Assembly (NCBI GenBank): GCA_000209465.1
Contig: GL890600.1
Span: forward strand, 1-49,412
Source: Lachnospiraceae oral taxon 107 str. F0167
Lineage (GTDB): Bacteria > Bacillota > Clostridia > Lachnospirales > Lachnospiraceae
DNA length: 49,412 nt
Direction: 5' to 3'
Position numbers and translations under genes: made by a program. Shown piece by piece: positions 17,601 to 25,292 of the stretch (its first letter is position 1; the number at the start of each line of letters is the position of its first letter). The notes beneath the pieces are model-generated. The model did no database searches, was not told where the DNA came from, and saw only the letters and a program-made list of their open reading frames with translations.

Positions 17601-17808
17601 TAACAGTAAAGGTGCTGCGGCATGGGCAGTGAATGAGGCGAATATGATGAATGTGGCGGCAACCAGAGCTAAAAAGGAATTTTATATAATAGGAGAGCGA
17701 AAGCTTTATACGGGATTGGGAAGTGAAGTGATAAACAAGGTAAACCGGGTTATATCGGAATATTCCAAAGAACATCCCGAACTGATTGATGAAAATATAG
17801 ATATATAG
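14650..17808 (+). CDS. Large superfamily 1 (UPF1-like) helicase/ATPase with coiled-coil insert
   Basis: This ~1052-residue SF1 helicase of the AAA_11/AAA_12 (UPF1/Dna2-like) type probably acts on RNA or DNA. Walker A GPPGTGKTTLLKDI begins near residue 287; Walker B is FVDEAGQALPQAA with D766-E767; motif III is VVGDPFQIKP; C-terminal motifs are TIHTFQGKEAPIVFMVLGSDN and NVAATRAKKEFYIIG. Between Walker A and B lies an unusually long insert (about 480 residues); its centre (~480-690) is Lys/Glu-rich coiled coil. An N-terminal ~270-residue region is not recognised. It overlaps the RsuA-type gene by 23 bases. The start is ATG 14650 or 14653; the TTG at 14647 is less likely. Confidence 0.9.
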   Translation: MMGKNTNNILDAWIMVEHLSEGDISLKDKKNLRLDDLANKDFYGFFSSIIAGADLKKYKNGGFVVYLDIFAFSEVVDFLRKTYGIEKTDSDINYGDKFSFALYFDKAMNYIGDSFFFTASAYMRYFKKVPTESEFHKFEQDLKEEFDQRFDTSEENLDKFNKALDSILTKYGIDILNCRMQILYNTDTDATNLHSFFVDDLIKAKRMNNKNLNDYLFGKDIDDRINLDSKTDSQNFNPEIFKKILRPLNYPLGRFPSKTEFALSFMQQVAVNLTIGYDNNQMRSVNGPPGTGKTTLLKDIFAELLIKQASDICNLTDKNIKGNDKTRYYDKASIGELPDNIAVNNILVTSSNNGAVQNIVNELPLIEGIDKDILPELEQIDYFKALANNNIKENWTKKDGKAKRELIVEETGEEKFWGLFSLEGGKSDNMTNILNRIEYICTYLENEYKPDTGVYDRYKAQYGKLLKLRNDAESISDNFDSYFNAKAEFDKVCKILSDEDEMRKNDVEDVKNKVEESIKAKIIKLDELSGEFSRIKGQRQELAISISNQKMLFEAKQNQKTGFFDKLFNTSRNKAIANELNILQDKLQVLFDEDELYRKAENNLQDKINELKNYIDFERKEAEDENEKYQNWKRNLENKKEQNKTIIESFEKDKSLCNRALDMNLEYEKLQMSNPWFDENYRIEQSRLFISSLALRKQFLYENRKNIKAAVNIWKTQNKYLENKRVINAAWNWINFTIPVISSTFASFSRMLKNIDENILGHTFVDEAGQALPQAAIGAVFRSRNIMVVGDPFQIKPVLTLDGGLLALLSKSYDVSEKYLSESASVQTLVDAASRYGFYTEGEEDSWIGIPLWVHRRCFYPMFSISNEISYQNLMVQGNKGYGKTGWYDIGGKAVDKYVEEQGDFLLSKIKKMLELNPKINDRNESDTIYIISPFKNVAYRLAVKLDKLGFTRRENSKPTNIGTIHTFQGKEAPIVFMVLGSDNNSKGAAAWAVNEANMMNVAATRAKKEFYIIGERKLYTGLGSEVINKVNRVISEYSKEHPELIDENIDI

Positions 17809-17815
17809 GTAGTAT

Positions 17816-18460
17816 ATGATAAAAAATATTGAAGCATGCATATTTGATTTGGACGGTACATTGGTGGATTCTATGTGGATGTGGCCGGAGATAGATATAG
17901 AATATCTGGGGAGACTTGGGATTAAATATGATGATAATTTAAAAAATGAAATAGATGGAATAAGCTTCCATGAAACTGCGGTTTATTTTAAAAATAAATT
18001 TGATATAGTCGACAGTGTAGAAAAAATCTGTCAGGATTGGGAAGATATGGCACTTGATAAATATAAATACGAGGTCAAGGAAAAGCCCGGCTGTTCAAGC
18101 TTTTTGGAATTTTTAAAATCAAAGGGCATAAGAATGGGTATTGCAACCAGCAATAACAGAACAATGGTGGATGCGGTACTTAAATCTTTGAATATAAAGG
18201 ATTATTTTGAAGTAATTATTACTTCCGATGAAGTAAAAAAGGGTAAACCTGCACCGGATATTTATTTAAAAACGGCAGATTTACTTGGAGTTGTTCCTGA
18301 AAAATGTCTGGTATTTGAGGATGTGGTTGCGGGCATAATTGCAGGCAAATCGGCAGGTATGAAAGTATGTGCCATAGAGGATGATTTTTCAAAAGAAGTA
18401 AGACATAAAAAGAAGGAATTGTCAGATTACTATATAGATGACTACAGGGAATTATTATGA
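17816..18460 (+). CDS. HAD superfamily hydrolase (beta-phosphoglucomutase/phosphatase subfamily)
   Basis: This is a 214-residue HAD phosphatase of subfamily IA. Motif I FDLDGTLVDS holds the Asp nucleophile and acid/base; motif II is IATSN; motif III is the lysine of KKGKPAPDIYL; motif IV is VFEDVVAGI. A helical cap lies between motifs I and II (~15-90), typical of beta-phosphoglucomutase-like and pyrophosphatase-like enzymes. Substrate is unknown. It begins 7 bases after the helicase and overlaps the next gene by 4 bases (ATGA-type junction). Confidence 0.92.
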   Translation: MIKNIEACIFDLDGTLVDSMWMWPEIDIEYLGRLGIKYDDNLKNEIDGISFHETAVYFKNKFDIVDSVEKICQDWEDMALDKYKYEVKEKPGCSSFLEFLKSKGIRMGIATSNNRTMVDAVLKSLNIKDYFEVIITSDEVKKGKPAPDIYLKTADLLGVVPEKCLVFEDVVAGIIAGKSAGMKVCAIEDDFSKEVRHKKKELSDYYIDDYRELL

Positions 18461-18990
18461 TAAAGAAAAAGGGCGAGTACGGGTATAGAAAATATTTTAA
18501 GATAAAAAACGCAATAATAATAGGATTTTTTATTTTGATTATCCTCTTGCTTTTTATAGCTTCAAAAAATACAAAGGAAGATATTTCAAGGATACTTTTG
18601 GTATCCTCCATACTGACGGTACTTCCTATGGCAAATCTTTTAGCTCCTTTTTTGGTAGTCTTTAAGTATAAATCATTTGAGTATGAAAAGATAAAGAAAT
18701 TTTTGGGAGATAAACATTTTTTATTTGATATAATCCTTACTATGAAGGAGCAGGTGATGCCTTTGGATATTATATATATCGACGGCAAAAAGATATTTGC
18801 ACTGCTTTCAAATAAGGCGGATAAAAACAGAACTGAGGAATTTATCAAAGAAAGGATGAAAATAGGCGGTATAAATGTAATGGTAAAGGTCTGTGATAAC
18901 TTTAATGAAATAAATAAATTTATTAAAAACACAGAGAATGATGAAGATTTGGAAGAGATAAGGGCAATCTTTAAAAGCCTTTCGGTATAA
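18457..18990 (+). CDS. Hypothetical membrane protein with two N-terminal helices
   Basis: I do not recognise this 177-residue protein. Two membrane segments (~18-35 and ~45-68) form an N-terminal hairpin, followed by a soluble cytoplasmic domain of about 105 residues (IIYIDGKKIFALLSNKADK...). The start overlaps the HAD gene by 4 bases and its stop shares one base with the next ATG, so it is translated as part of the operon. The soluble part begins with a strand-like hydrophobic stretch that might be a small nuclease- or DUF-type fold, but no catalytic motif is evident. Confidence 0.8.
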   Translation: MIKKKGEYGYRKYFKIKNAIIIGFFILIILLLFIASKNTKEDISRILLVSSILTVLPMANLLAPFLVVFKYKSFEYEKIKKFLGDKHFLFDIILTMKEQVMPLDIIYIDGKKIFALLSNKADKNRTEEFIKERMKIGGINVMVKVCDNFNEINKFIKNTENDEDLEEIRAIFKSLSV

Positions 18991-20006
18991 TGATTGAGAT
19001 AATTGTAGGAAAAAATGAAGACGGACAGAGACTTGAGAGAGTACTGGAGAAGATATTTGTAAATGCAAATGCCGGTTTTATTTTTAAAATGCTTAGAAAA
19101 AAGAATATAACATTGAATGATAAAAAGGCTGACGGTAAGGAAAGACTGGTAGCAGGTTCAAGCATCAAGCTTTGGTTTTCGGATGAAAGTTTTGAGAAAC
19201 TATCGGGAAAAAAGGTGGAAAACACAAAGGTAAAAAATAATTGTACAGATAAAAAGAATGTAGAAAAGTTTAATTCCTATATAGTATATGAGGATGATAA
19301 CACCATTATTTTAAATAAACCGGAAGGTATCTTATCACAAAAATCAAATATAAAGGATGCATCAATTAATGATATGTTGCTTGAATATCTTGATTTTGAT
19401 GATTCTGTTTTAAATACATTTAAACCCTCTATTTGCAACAGACTTGACAGAAATACCACAGGATTATTGGTATGCGGCAAAAGTCTGGAAGGTTTAAGGG
19501 TAAATAATGAGCTTATAAAAACAAAAGCCGTGGATAAATTTTATTTGGCATTGGTAAAGGGATATATAAAAGAGAAATGTTTAATATCAGGCTGGCTTTA
19601 TAAGGATGAAAGTTCAAATAAGGTTATTATAAAAAACAAGGCTTTTGAAGCCGCGGATTTTATACAGACGGAATATGAGGTTTTGGATTATTTTGAGAAT
19701 AACACATTGCTTTTGGTAAAGCTTATAACAGGTAAGACTCATCAGATAAGAGCACATTTATCATCCATATCACATCCTATAATAGGAGATTTTAAATATG
19801 GCGATAAAGCTGTGAATGGGGAATTTAAAAAAAGATATGGTATAAAATCTCAGCTTCTACATTCATACAGACTGGTTTATCCGGATACAGATATATCCGA
19901 TACGGATACATTTAAGGCACTTAGAGGAAAAGTATTTCAAGCAGATTATAATAATGATTTCAGAAAGGTAATAGGTGATGGGTACTTGGAAAACCAGAGG
20001 ACTTAG
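18990..20006 (+). CDS. RluA-family 23S rRNA/tRNA pseudouridine synthase
   Basis: This 338-residue enzyme converts uridine to pseudouridine in rRNA or tRNA. An S4-like domain occupies ~1-80 (LERVLEKIFVNANAGFIFKML). The catalytic domain has NKPEGILSQ, the nucleophile motif NRLDRNTTGLLVCGKS and the HQIRAHLSSI block. Similarity is closest to RluC/RluD-like enzymes. The ATG shares one base with the previous stop; the 3' end overlaps recU by 29 bases. It is the second pseudouridine synthase in this run. Confidence 0.94.
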   Translation: MIEIIVGKNEDGQRLERVLEKIFVNANAGFIFKMLRKKNITLNDKKADGKERLVAGSSIKLWFSDESFEKLSGKKVENTKVKNNCTDKKNVEKFNSYIVYEDDNTIILNKPEGILSQKSNIKDASINDMLLEYLDFDDSVLNTFKPSICNRLDRNTTGLLVCGKSLEGLRVNNELIKTKAVDKFYLALVKGYIKEKCLISGWLYKDESSNKVIIKNKAFEAADFIQTEYEVLDYFENNTLLLVKLITGKTHQIRAHLSSISHPIIGDFKYGDKAVNGEFKKRYGIKSQLLHSYRLVYPDTDISDTDTFKALRGKVFQADYNNDFRKVIGDGYLENQRT

Positions 20007-20511
20007 GGGCTCTACATTGGAAGAGTATATAAACTATTCCAATGAAAAATACAGAGAAACCGGGCTTGCACTTATCCAAAAGATACCTACCCCTATTACT
20101 CCCATTGATATAGACAAAAGTACAAGACATATTACACTTGCTTATTTTGAAAAAAAATCTACGGTTGACTATATCGGTGTGGTACAGGGGATACCTGTAT
20201 GCTTTGATGCAAAAGAATGTGCAAGTACAAGTTTTTCACTCTCAAATGTTCATGAACACCAGTTTAGGTTTATGACGGAGTTTGAAAAACAGGGAGGTAT
20301 TGCCTTTTTGATTATATTTTTTAAGTCACTTGATAAGATAATCTATCTGCCTTTAAAAGATTTAAAAGTGTTTTTTGAAAGAATGAAAGCAGGTGGTAGA
20401 AAGAGTTTTAAATTTGAAGAACTTAATGAGGAATATCTGGTACCAAAAAAAGGAGATATTATAGTGCATTATTTGGAATGCCTAAGCTTATATCTTAGTA
20501 GTGAGCAGTGA
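19978..20511 (+). CDS. recU: Holliday junction resolvase RecU
   Basis: RecU cuts four-way DNA junctions during recombination and repair in Firmicutes. The protein (177 residues from ATG 19978) has TRGLRGSTLEEYINYSNEKY at the N-terminus, then the nuclease core: STVDYIGVVQGIPVCFDAKEC with the D...ExK-type metal site, followed by HEHQFRFMTEF. The GTG at 19975 would add one residue. It overlaps the RluA-type gene by 29 bases. In Bacillus recU pairs with a penicillin-binding protein gene; here it pairs with RNA-modification genes, so the usual partner is missing. Confidence 0.92.
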   Translation: MGTWKTRGLRGSTLEEYINYSNEKYRETGLALIQKIPTPITPIDIDKSTRHITLAYFEKKSTVDYIGVVQGIPVCFDAKECASTSFSLSNVHEHQFRFMTEFEKQGGIAFLIIFFKSLDKIIYLPLKDLKVFFERMKAGGRKSFKFEELNEEYLVPKKGDIIVHYLECLSLYLSSEQ

Positions 20512-20537
20512 TTAAAATTAGATGATAGGAGACAGTA

Positions 20538-20903
20538 ATGAAACATAATGATGCAAGGATTTATAATGGTAAAACAAATTTTGAGTGGAAGGACTTAAAA
20601 CTTAACAGCGACGGATTACTTCCCGTTATAGTACAGGATTATGTAGACAGTTCCATACTTATGTATACCTATATGAATGAGGAGGCATGGAATAAAACTC
20701 TGACAAGCGGGCTTTTAACCTACTACTGTACAGATAAAGGCGGGGTATCGGTACAGGGAGAAAAGAGCGGAAATTTTCAATATATAAGGGAATTATTCCT
20801 GAATTTTGAAAATAATGCCGTTTTGGTAAAGGTGTATGCTGTCGGACCTACCTGCTCGGAGAGTGAAAAAAGCTGCTTTTTTAGAGCGATAGAGGAAATA
20901 TAG
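20538..20903 (+). CDS. Divergent phosphoribosyl-AMP cyclohydrolase (HisI)-like protein
   Basis: The 121-residue protein aligns along its full length with HisI, which opens the purine ring of phosphoribosyl-AMP in histidine synthesis. DGLLPVIVQDY...LMYTYMNEEAWNKTLTSG, QGEKSGNFQ and GPTC...SCFF all match. However the metal motif that is DCDxD in HisI reads NFENN (residues 89-93), removing the Mg-binding aspartates and the first zinc cysteine; the CH after GPT is CS (106-107). Only Cys106 and Cys113 remain. No other histidine genes are near; neighbours are recU and an antiporter. It may have a changed function; the name HisI should not be trusted for activity. Confidence 0.8.
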   Translation: MKHNDARIYNGKTNFEWKDLKLNSDGLLPVIVQDYVDSSILMYTYMNEEAWNKTLTSGLLTYYCTDKGGVSVQGEKSGNFQYIRELFLNFENNAVLVKVYAVGPTCSESEKSCFFRAIEEI

Positions 20904-20905
20904 AT

Positions 20906-22507
20906 ATGAATCATATACTTCTTCTTGTTTCAGCTATTATTTTGCTCTGCATAATGCTGAATTTTATATCAAGTAAAATAGGTGTACCCATGCTTTTGGC
21001 ATTTATTTTACTTGGAATGGTATTCGGTTTCGACGGTATTTTTAAAATCAAATTTGACGATTTTAAACAGGCGGAAACTATATGCTCCTTTGCACTTATT
21101 TTTATAATGTTTTACGGAGGTTTCGGAACAAATATAAAAGAAGCGAAACCGGTGCTTTTAAAGGCGGGACTTTTATCAAGTGTAGGAGTGGTACTTACAT
21201 CAATATTTGTTGCGGCATTTGCATATTTTATTTTAAAATTCTCATGGATGAACAGTATATTGATAGGAGCGGTAATTTCGTCAACAGATGCTGCCAGCGT
21301 GTTTTCAATACTCAGAGACAGACATTTGAATCTTAAGTATAATACCGCATCTATTTTAGAGGTGGAAAGCGGAAGTAATGATCCTTTTGCATATATGCTT
21401 ACGATGATAGCTATAAGTATGATAGCGGGAAGTATTACCCCTGCCGGTATTTTAAGTATGCTGTTTTTACAACTCTTTGTAGGAATATTATCGGGAATAG
21501 TTATTGCTTATATTTTCAGATATGTGATAAACAGATTTATTATACATACTCCGGGATTTACCATGGTTTTGGTGATTGCGGTAGCACTTCTTTCTTATTC
21601 GCTCTCAAATACTTTGGGAGGAAACGGATATCTGAGTGTGTACATTACAGGCATTATACTGGGTAATTCGGATATAAGAGGGAAAAAAGAACTGGTTCCT
21701 TTCTTTGACGGAATCACAGGAATTATGCAAATCCTGATTTTTTTCTTACTTGGACTTATAGCATATCCTTCAAGACTTTTATATGTGGCGAGAACGGGAT
21801 TTATTCTGGCATGCTTTATAACATTTATAGTAAGACCTGTGGCTATCAGCCTTATTATGAAGCCTTTTAAGGCAACATGGAATCAGATATTTTTGGTTTC
21901 CTGGGCAGGATTTAGAGGCGCATCATCCATTGTTTTTGCAATAACGGCATTATTAAATACAGAAGCAAATTATGATATATTCAATAATGTTTTTTTTATT
22001 GTTCTTTTCTCAATATTATTACAAGGAAGCCTGCTTCCGTTTATTGCCAAAAGGATAGATATGATTGATGAGGGCTATGATGTAATGAAAACCTTCTCCG
22101 ACTATAGCGGAGATGAAATTCCGATAGAGTTTATACAACTTACAGTGGGTGAAAATCAAAACTGGTGTCAAAAAAGCATCAGTGATATAAATCTCCCACC
22201 GAACACCTTGATTGTTTTGGTCAAAAAAGAGGGTGAGGATATTGTACCGAACGGTCAGACTGTACTTGAATGCGGTGATACTATAGTACTTGCGGCAAAG
22301 TCTATTGACTTTGAGGAATATTATAATATGACCGAAATAGTTTTGACCAAAAAGATGCTCTCAAAAGGCTCCACTCTTTCTGAACTTTCCGGTGAGCTTG
22401 ACGGTCTTGTTATGCTTATAATAAGAGGTGATGAATTTATTATTCCAAATGGAGATACCGCTTTACTTGTGGGTGATACATTGGTTTTAAATAACGGACC
22501 TATATAA
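20906..22507 (+). CDS. Potassium/proton antiporter, CPA family with TrkA-C domain
   Basis: This is a 533-residue membrane antiporter, likely K+/H+ (YcgO/NhaP2-like). Twelve or so hydrophobic segments span ~1-390, including the ion-site motif GAVISSTDAASVFSILRDR and WAGFRGASSIVFA. The C-terminal cytoplasmic part (~410-533) carries a TrkA-C/RCK-C regulatory domain (NTLIVLVKKEGEDIVPNGQTVL), with a partial second copy (GLVMLIIRGDEFIIPNGDTAL), which normally senses ligands or ions. It follows the HisI-like gene by 2 bases. A strong terminator ends the unit. Confidence 0.92.
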   Translation: MNHILLLVSAIILLCIMLNFISSKIGVPMLLAFILLGMVFGFDGIFKIKFDDFKQAETICSFALIFIMFYGGFGTNIKEAKPVLLKAGLLSSVGVVLTSIFVAAFAYFILKFSWMNSILIGAVISSTDAASVFSILRDRHLNLKYNTASILEVESGSNDPFAYMLTMIAISMIAGSITPAGILSMLFLQLFVGILSGIVIAYIFRYVINRFIIHTPGFTMVLVIAVALLSYSLSNTLGGNGYLSVYITGIILGNSDIRGKKELVPFFDGITGIMQILIFFLLGLIAYPSRLLYVARTGFILACFITFIVRPVAISLIMKPFKATWNQIFLVSWAGFRGASSIVFAITALLNTEANYDIFNNVFFIVLFSILLQGSLLPFIAKRIDMIDEGYDVMKTFSDYSGDEIPIEFIQLTVGENQNWCQKSISDINLPPNTLIVLVKKEGEDIVPNGQTVLECGDTIVLAAKSIDFEEYYNMTEIVLTKKMLSKGSTLSELSGELDGLVMLIIRGDEFIIPNGDTALLVGDTLVLNNGPI

Positions 22508-22533
22508 AAAAACGCCGAAAAAGGCGTTTTTTA
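22507..22533. terminator. Bidirectional terminator after the antiporter
   Basis: AAAAAACGCC (22507-22516) pairs with GGCGTTTTTT (22523-22532). A-runs and T-runs on both sides let it serve the antiporter (+) and the small export protein (-). Confidence 0.85.
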
Positions 22534-22535
22534 TT

Positions 22536-23054
22536 TTACACAACTTTTGATAAAAACCCGAAGGATATTATCATCATTATAATACTTGCCATTATCATTC
22601 CGAGAAATATTGCAAGAAATGCTTTTTTTCTGTCCATCTCAAGGAATGCCGCTATAATGGAGCCTGTCCATGCACCCGTGCCGGGAAGCGGAATACCCAC
22701 AAAAAGTACAAGTCCCCAGAAACCGTATTTTTCAATAGAACCCTTGTTTTTCATTATTTTCTTATGAAGGAATGAATGCATTTTATTAAAAAGCTTGAAT
22801 CTTGATTTTTCCATGGCTTTTAATATTTTATTTATCAAAAGCAGTATAAAGGGAACGGGTATGATATTTCCTATAATTGCAATTATATAGCTTTCCACAG
22901 GTGGCAGCTCTAAAAGAGATGCCGCAATCAGTCCACCCCTGAGTTCAAGGATGGGCAACATGGATATTATAAATACTATTAACTGCTTTCCAAAACTTAA
23001 TGAGAGCAGTCCGCCCATCATTCCTATAAGTGTTTTAGCTAATTTTTCCGCCAT
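22536..23054 (-). CDS. Putative small multidrug export protein (COG2426, YqaA-like)
   Basis: This is a 172-residue membrane protein with about four helices, of the Sm_multidrug_ex family (COG2426/PF06695). The core SMLPILELRGGLIAASLL, GNIIPVPFILLL and the PLPGTGAWTGS motif identify it. The family name comes from homology only; a true export role and substrate are not established. It is transcribed alone on the minus strand and is convergent with the antiporter. The start at 23054 has GAAAGG upstream. Confidence 0.88.
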   Translation of the reverse strand: MAEKLAKTLIGMMGGLLSLSFGKQLIVFIISMLPILELRGGLIAASLLELPPVESYIIAIIGNIIPVPFILLLINKILKAMEKSRFKLFNKMHSFLHKKIMKNKGSIEKYGFWGLVLFVGIPLPGTGAWTGSIIAAFLEMDRKKAFLAIFLGMIMASIIMMIISFGFLSKVV

Positions 23055-23187
23055 AAAATACCTTTCATTTTTAAATAATTTTTTATATGAATATATAATA
23101 TTCTATTAATTATGCAATAGCATAGATTGTAACAGATTGAGTAATTACAATCAAGGTGTTAATATATTAAAATATGGAGGTAAGATT

Positions 23188-24054
23188 ATGGAAATATTAA
23201 AGGGAGCATTATGTTTGGAGGGCGGATCTCTGAGAGGAATTTTTACTGCCGGAGTCTTGGATGCGCTTTTAGATAATAAATTATATATTGAATATGTCAA
23301 CGGTGTTTCGGCAGGTTCAATGAACGGTATGAATTATATTTCAAGACAGAAGGGAAGATCCAAGAGAATAAACCTGAAGTATTTACATGATAAAAGATAT
23401 ATAAGCTATAAAAATATGCTTACAAAAAGGCAGATATTTAATTTTGATTTTTTATTTGATGAGATCTCAAATAAACTGGATTTGTTCGATAAAAAGTCTT
23501 TTTTTGACAGTAATAAAAAATTTGAAGTAGTGGCTACAGATGTAAAAACAGGAGAGAGTGAATTTTTTGAAAAAAATAGTTGCAGTGATATTATCTCGGC
23601 TGTAAAAGCCTCCGCATCCATGCCGGTAATGTCAAAGATGGTGGAGGTGGATGGAAGAAAATATCTGGATGGAGGTATTTCTACATCAATAGCCTATAAA
23701 AGAGCCTTTGACCTGGGATATGAAAAGGCAATAGTAATACTTACAAGGGAAGACGGATATAGAAAAAAGCCTGTAAATAAGTTGGATGAAGCAATTTATA
23801 AAATGTATTTTAAACCGCTGCCTAATTTATTGGAAAAACTTATGACTGTGCCTGAAAGATATAATTTGATGCAGGAAGAGATGGATGAACTTCAAAAGGC
23901 AGGCAAGCTGCTTATAATAAGACCTCAAAAAAAGGTGGTGGTACATAGACTTGAAAGAAGTGCCGATAAGCTGGAGAATCTGTATAATGAAGGGTATAGG
24001 GAAGGATTAAAAAATATTGAAAATATAAAAAACTTTATTGCTTTAAAGTTTTAA
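23188..24054 (+). CDS. Patatin-like phospholipase (RssA/YjjU type)
   Basis: This is a 288-residue cytoplasmic patatin-fold lipid hydrolase. The oxyanion Gly-rich loop LEGGSLRGIFTAGVLDALL (~10-27), nucleophile Ser41 in GVSAGS, and catalytic Asp161 in YLDGG form the Ser-Asp dyad. It lacks a signal peptide. The start is the ATG at 23188, which has GGAGG 7 bases upstream; the ATG at 23137 would add 17 residues not seen in the family and has no clear site. Substrate is unknown; bacterial relatives act on phospholipid or glycerolipid esters. Confidence 0.93.
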   Translation: MEILKGALCLEGGSLRGIFTAGVLDALLDNKLYIEYVNGVSAGSMNGMNYISRQKGRSKRINLKYLHDKRYISYKNMLTKRQIFNFDFLFDEISNKLDLFDKKSFFDSNKKFEVVATDVKTGESEFFEKNSCSDIISAVKASASMPVMSKMVEVDGRKYLDGGISTSIAYKRAFDLGYEKAIVILTREDGYRKKPVNKLDEAIYKMYFKPLPNLLEKLMTVPERYNLMQEEMDELQKAGKLLIIRPQKKVVVHRLERSADKLENLYNEGYREGLKNIENIKNFIALKF

Positions 24055-24065
24055 GGTTTAAAGTC

Positions 24066-24094
24066 TTGACGCAATAAAACAGATATAGTATAAT
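24066..24094 (+). promoter_or_regulatory. Promoter of the COG2984 ABC operon
   Basis: TTGACG (24066-24071) and TATAAT (24089-24094), 17-base spacer, 37 bases before the substrate-binding gene. The short leader leaves no room for a T-box or riboswitch. Confidence 0.85.
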
Positions 24095-24131
24095 CCTTTG
24101 CATATCAGTAATATATGGAAGGAGAGAGTAT

Positions 24132-25124
24132 ATGAAAAAGAATATTTTGGCAATGGCAATGGTTATGCTTCTTGGAGTTAGCCTTATGGCATGCGGCTCT
24201 AAAGCAGATAATGTAAACACAGAAGCAGGAGAGACTTCTTCAGAGGTATCGGCAAATGCAAAAAAGATAGGTGTATTACAATATGTACAGCATCCCGCAC
24301 TTGATAAGGCAAATGAAGGTTTTGTAGCTGCACTTGAGGAATCGGGAATTGAAGTAAGTATTGAGCAGCAAAATGCCGGAGGAGAGCAATCAGCGGCACA
24401 AACTATTGCAAATAAGCTTGTAAATGATAAGAAGGATTTGATTTTGGCAATCGCTACACCTGCGGCACAGGCGGTAGCAGGAGTTACATCAGATATTCCG
24501 GTGGTTATAACCGCAGTTACAGATCCTGCCGAATCAGGACTGGTTGAGAAAAATGATGCACCGGGTGGAAATGTTACGGGAAGTTCCGACCTTACACCTG
24601 TGGCTGATCAAATCGATCTTTTGACAAAGATTTTACCTGATGCTAAAAATGTGGGAATACTTTATTGCACAGCCGAGGCAAATTCAAAGTTGCAGGCGGA
24701 TATTGCATTGAGTGCACTAAAAGATAAGGGGCTTAACGGTGTGGAATATACTGTGTCAAGTTCAAATGAAATACAGACGGTTGTGGAGTCAATGGTTGGA
24801 AAGGTGGATGCAATATATGTACCTACCGATAATGTTATAGCTGCAGGTATGACAACAGTGGCTATGATTGCCACCACGGAACATCAGATTCCTATAATAG
24901 GAGCGGAATCCGCCCATGTTGAAAACGGTGCATTGGCAACATATGGAATCGATTATTTTGAGGTTGGAAAACTTGCAGGAGAGCAGGCTGTAGAGATACT
25001 CAAAGGCAAGTCTCCGGCGGAGCTTCCTATAGCTTATTTACCTAAGGATAAATGTAAGCTTACAATAAATGAAGAAGTGGCAAAAGAGCTTGGAATAGAT
25101 GTATCAAATATTTCTATGGACTAG
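24132..25124 (+). CDS. ABC transporter substrate-binding lipoprotein (COG2984; TrpX-like)
   Basis: This is a 330-residue surface-anchored binding protein. A lipoprotein signal (residues 1-20) ends at the lipobox LMAC with lipid-carrying Cys21. The rest is the two-lobed COG2984/ABC_sub_bind fold: KIGVLQYVQHPALDKANEGF, IATPAAQAVAG, DPAESGLV, and LTKILPDAKNVGILY. Some members bind tryptophan or tyrosine (streptococcal TrpX), but specificity varies, so the ligand is open. A permease and an ATPase of the same system follow. Confidence 0.9.
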   Translation: MKKNILAMAMVMLLGVSLMACGSKADNVNTEAGETSSEVSANAKKIGVLQYVQHPALDKANEGFVAALEESGIEVSIEQQNAGGEQSAAQTIANKLVNDKKDLILAIATPAAQAVAGVTSDIPVVITAVTDPAESGLVEKNDAPGGNVTGSSDLTPVADQIDLLTKILPDAKNVGILYCTAEANSKLQADIALSALKDKGLNGVEYTVSSSNEIQTVVESMVGKVDAIYVPTDNVIAAGMTTVAMIATTEHQIPIIGAESAHVENGALATYGIDYFEVGKLAGEQAVEILKGKSPAELPIAYLPKDKCKLTINEEVAKELGIDVSNISMD

Positions 25125-25144
25125 GCTTTTAAATAATAAATAAG

Positions 25145-25168
25145 ACCGGTATATGCCGGTTTTATTTG
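25145..25168 (+). terminator. Weak terminator between binding protein and permease genes
   Basis: ACCGG (25145-25149) and CCGGT (25156-25160) form a short stem followed by TTTATTTGTTATTTT. The short stem would allow partial read-through, giving more binding protein than permease. Confidence 0.5.
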
Positions 25169-25222
25169 TTATTTTAGAGATAATATAAAAAAATTGATTA
25201 AATCATTATTCTATATTATAGA

Positions 25223-25251
25223 TTGCAGTTATTTTGGATATATTATAAAAT
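25223..25251 (+). promoter_or_regulatory. Possible internal promoter before the permease gene
   Basis: TTGCAG (25223-25228) and TAAAAT (25246-25251), 17-base spacer, 41 bases before the permease ATG. It may supplement read-through past the weak terminator. Confidence 0.45.
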
Positions 25252-25292
25252 AGTGAAAGCTTAAATATAGAATATAAAATACGGAGGTATAG

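Noticed and set aside
18219-18932. Long minus-strand open frame (237 codons) opposite the HAD and hypothetical genes
   Set aside because: Its translation is low-complexity hydrophobic/Ser-Pro sequence typical of antisense shadow, and the plus strand has overlapping genes with clear motifs and coupled starts.
24095-24131. Possible T-box or riboswitch before the COG2984 ABC operon
   Set aside because: The predicted leader is under 40 bases, too short for either, and no specifier or T-box sequence is present.
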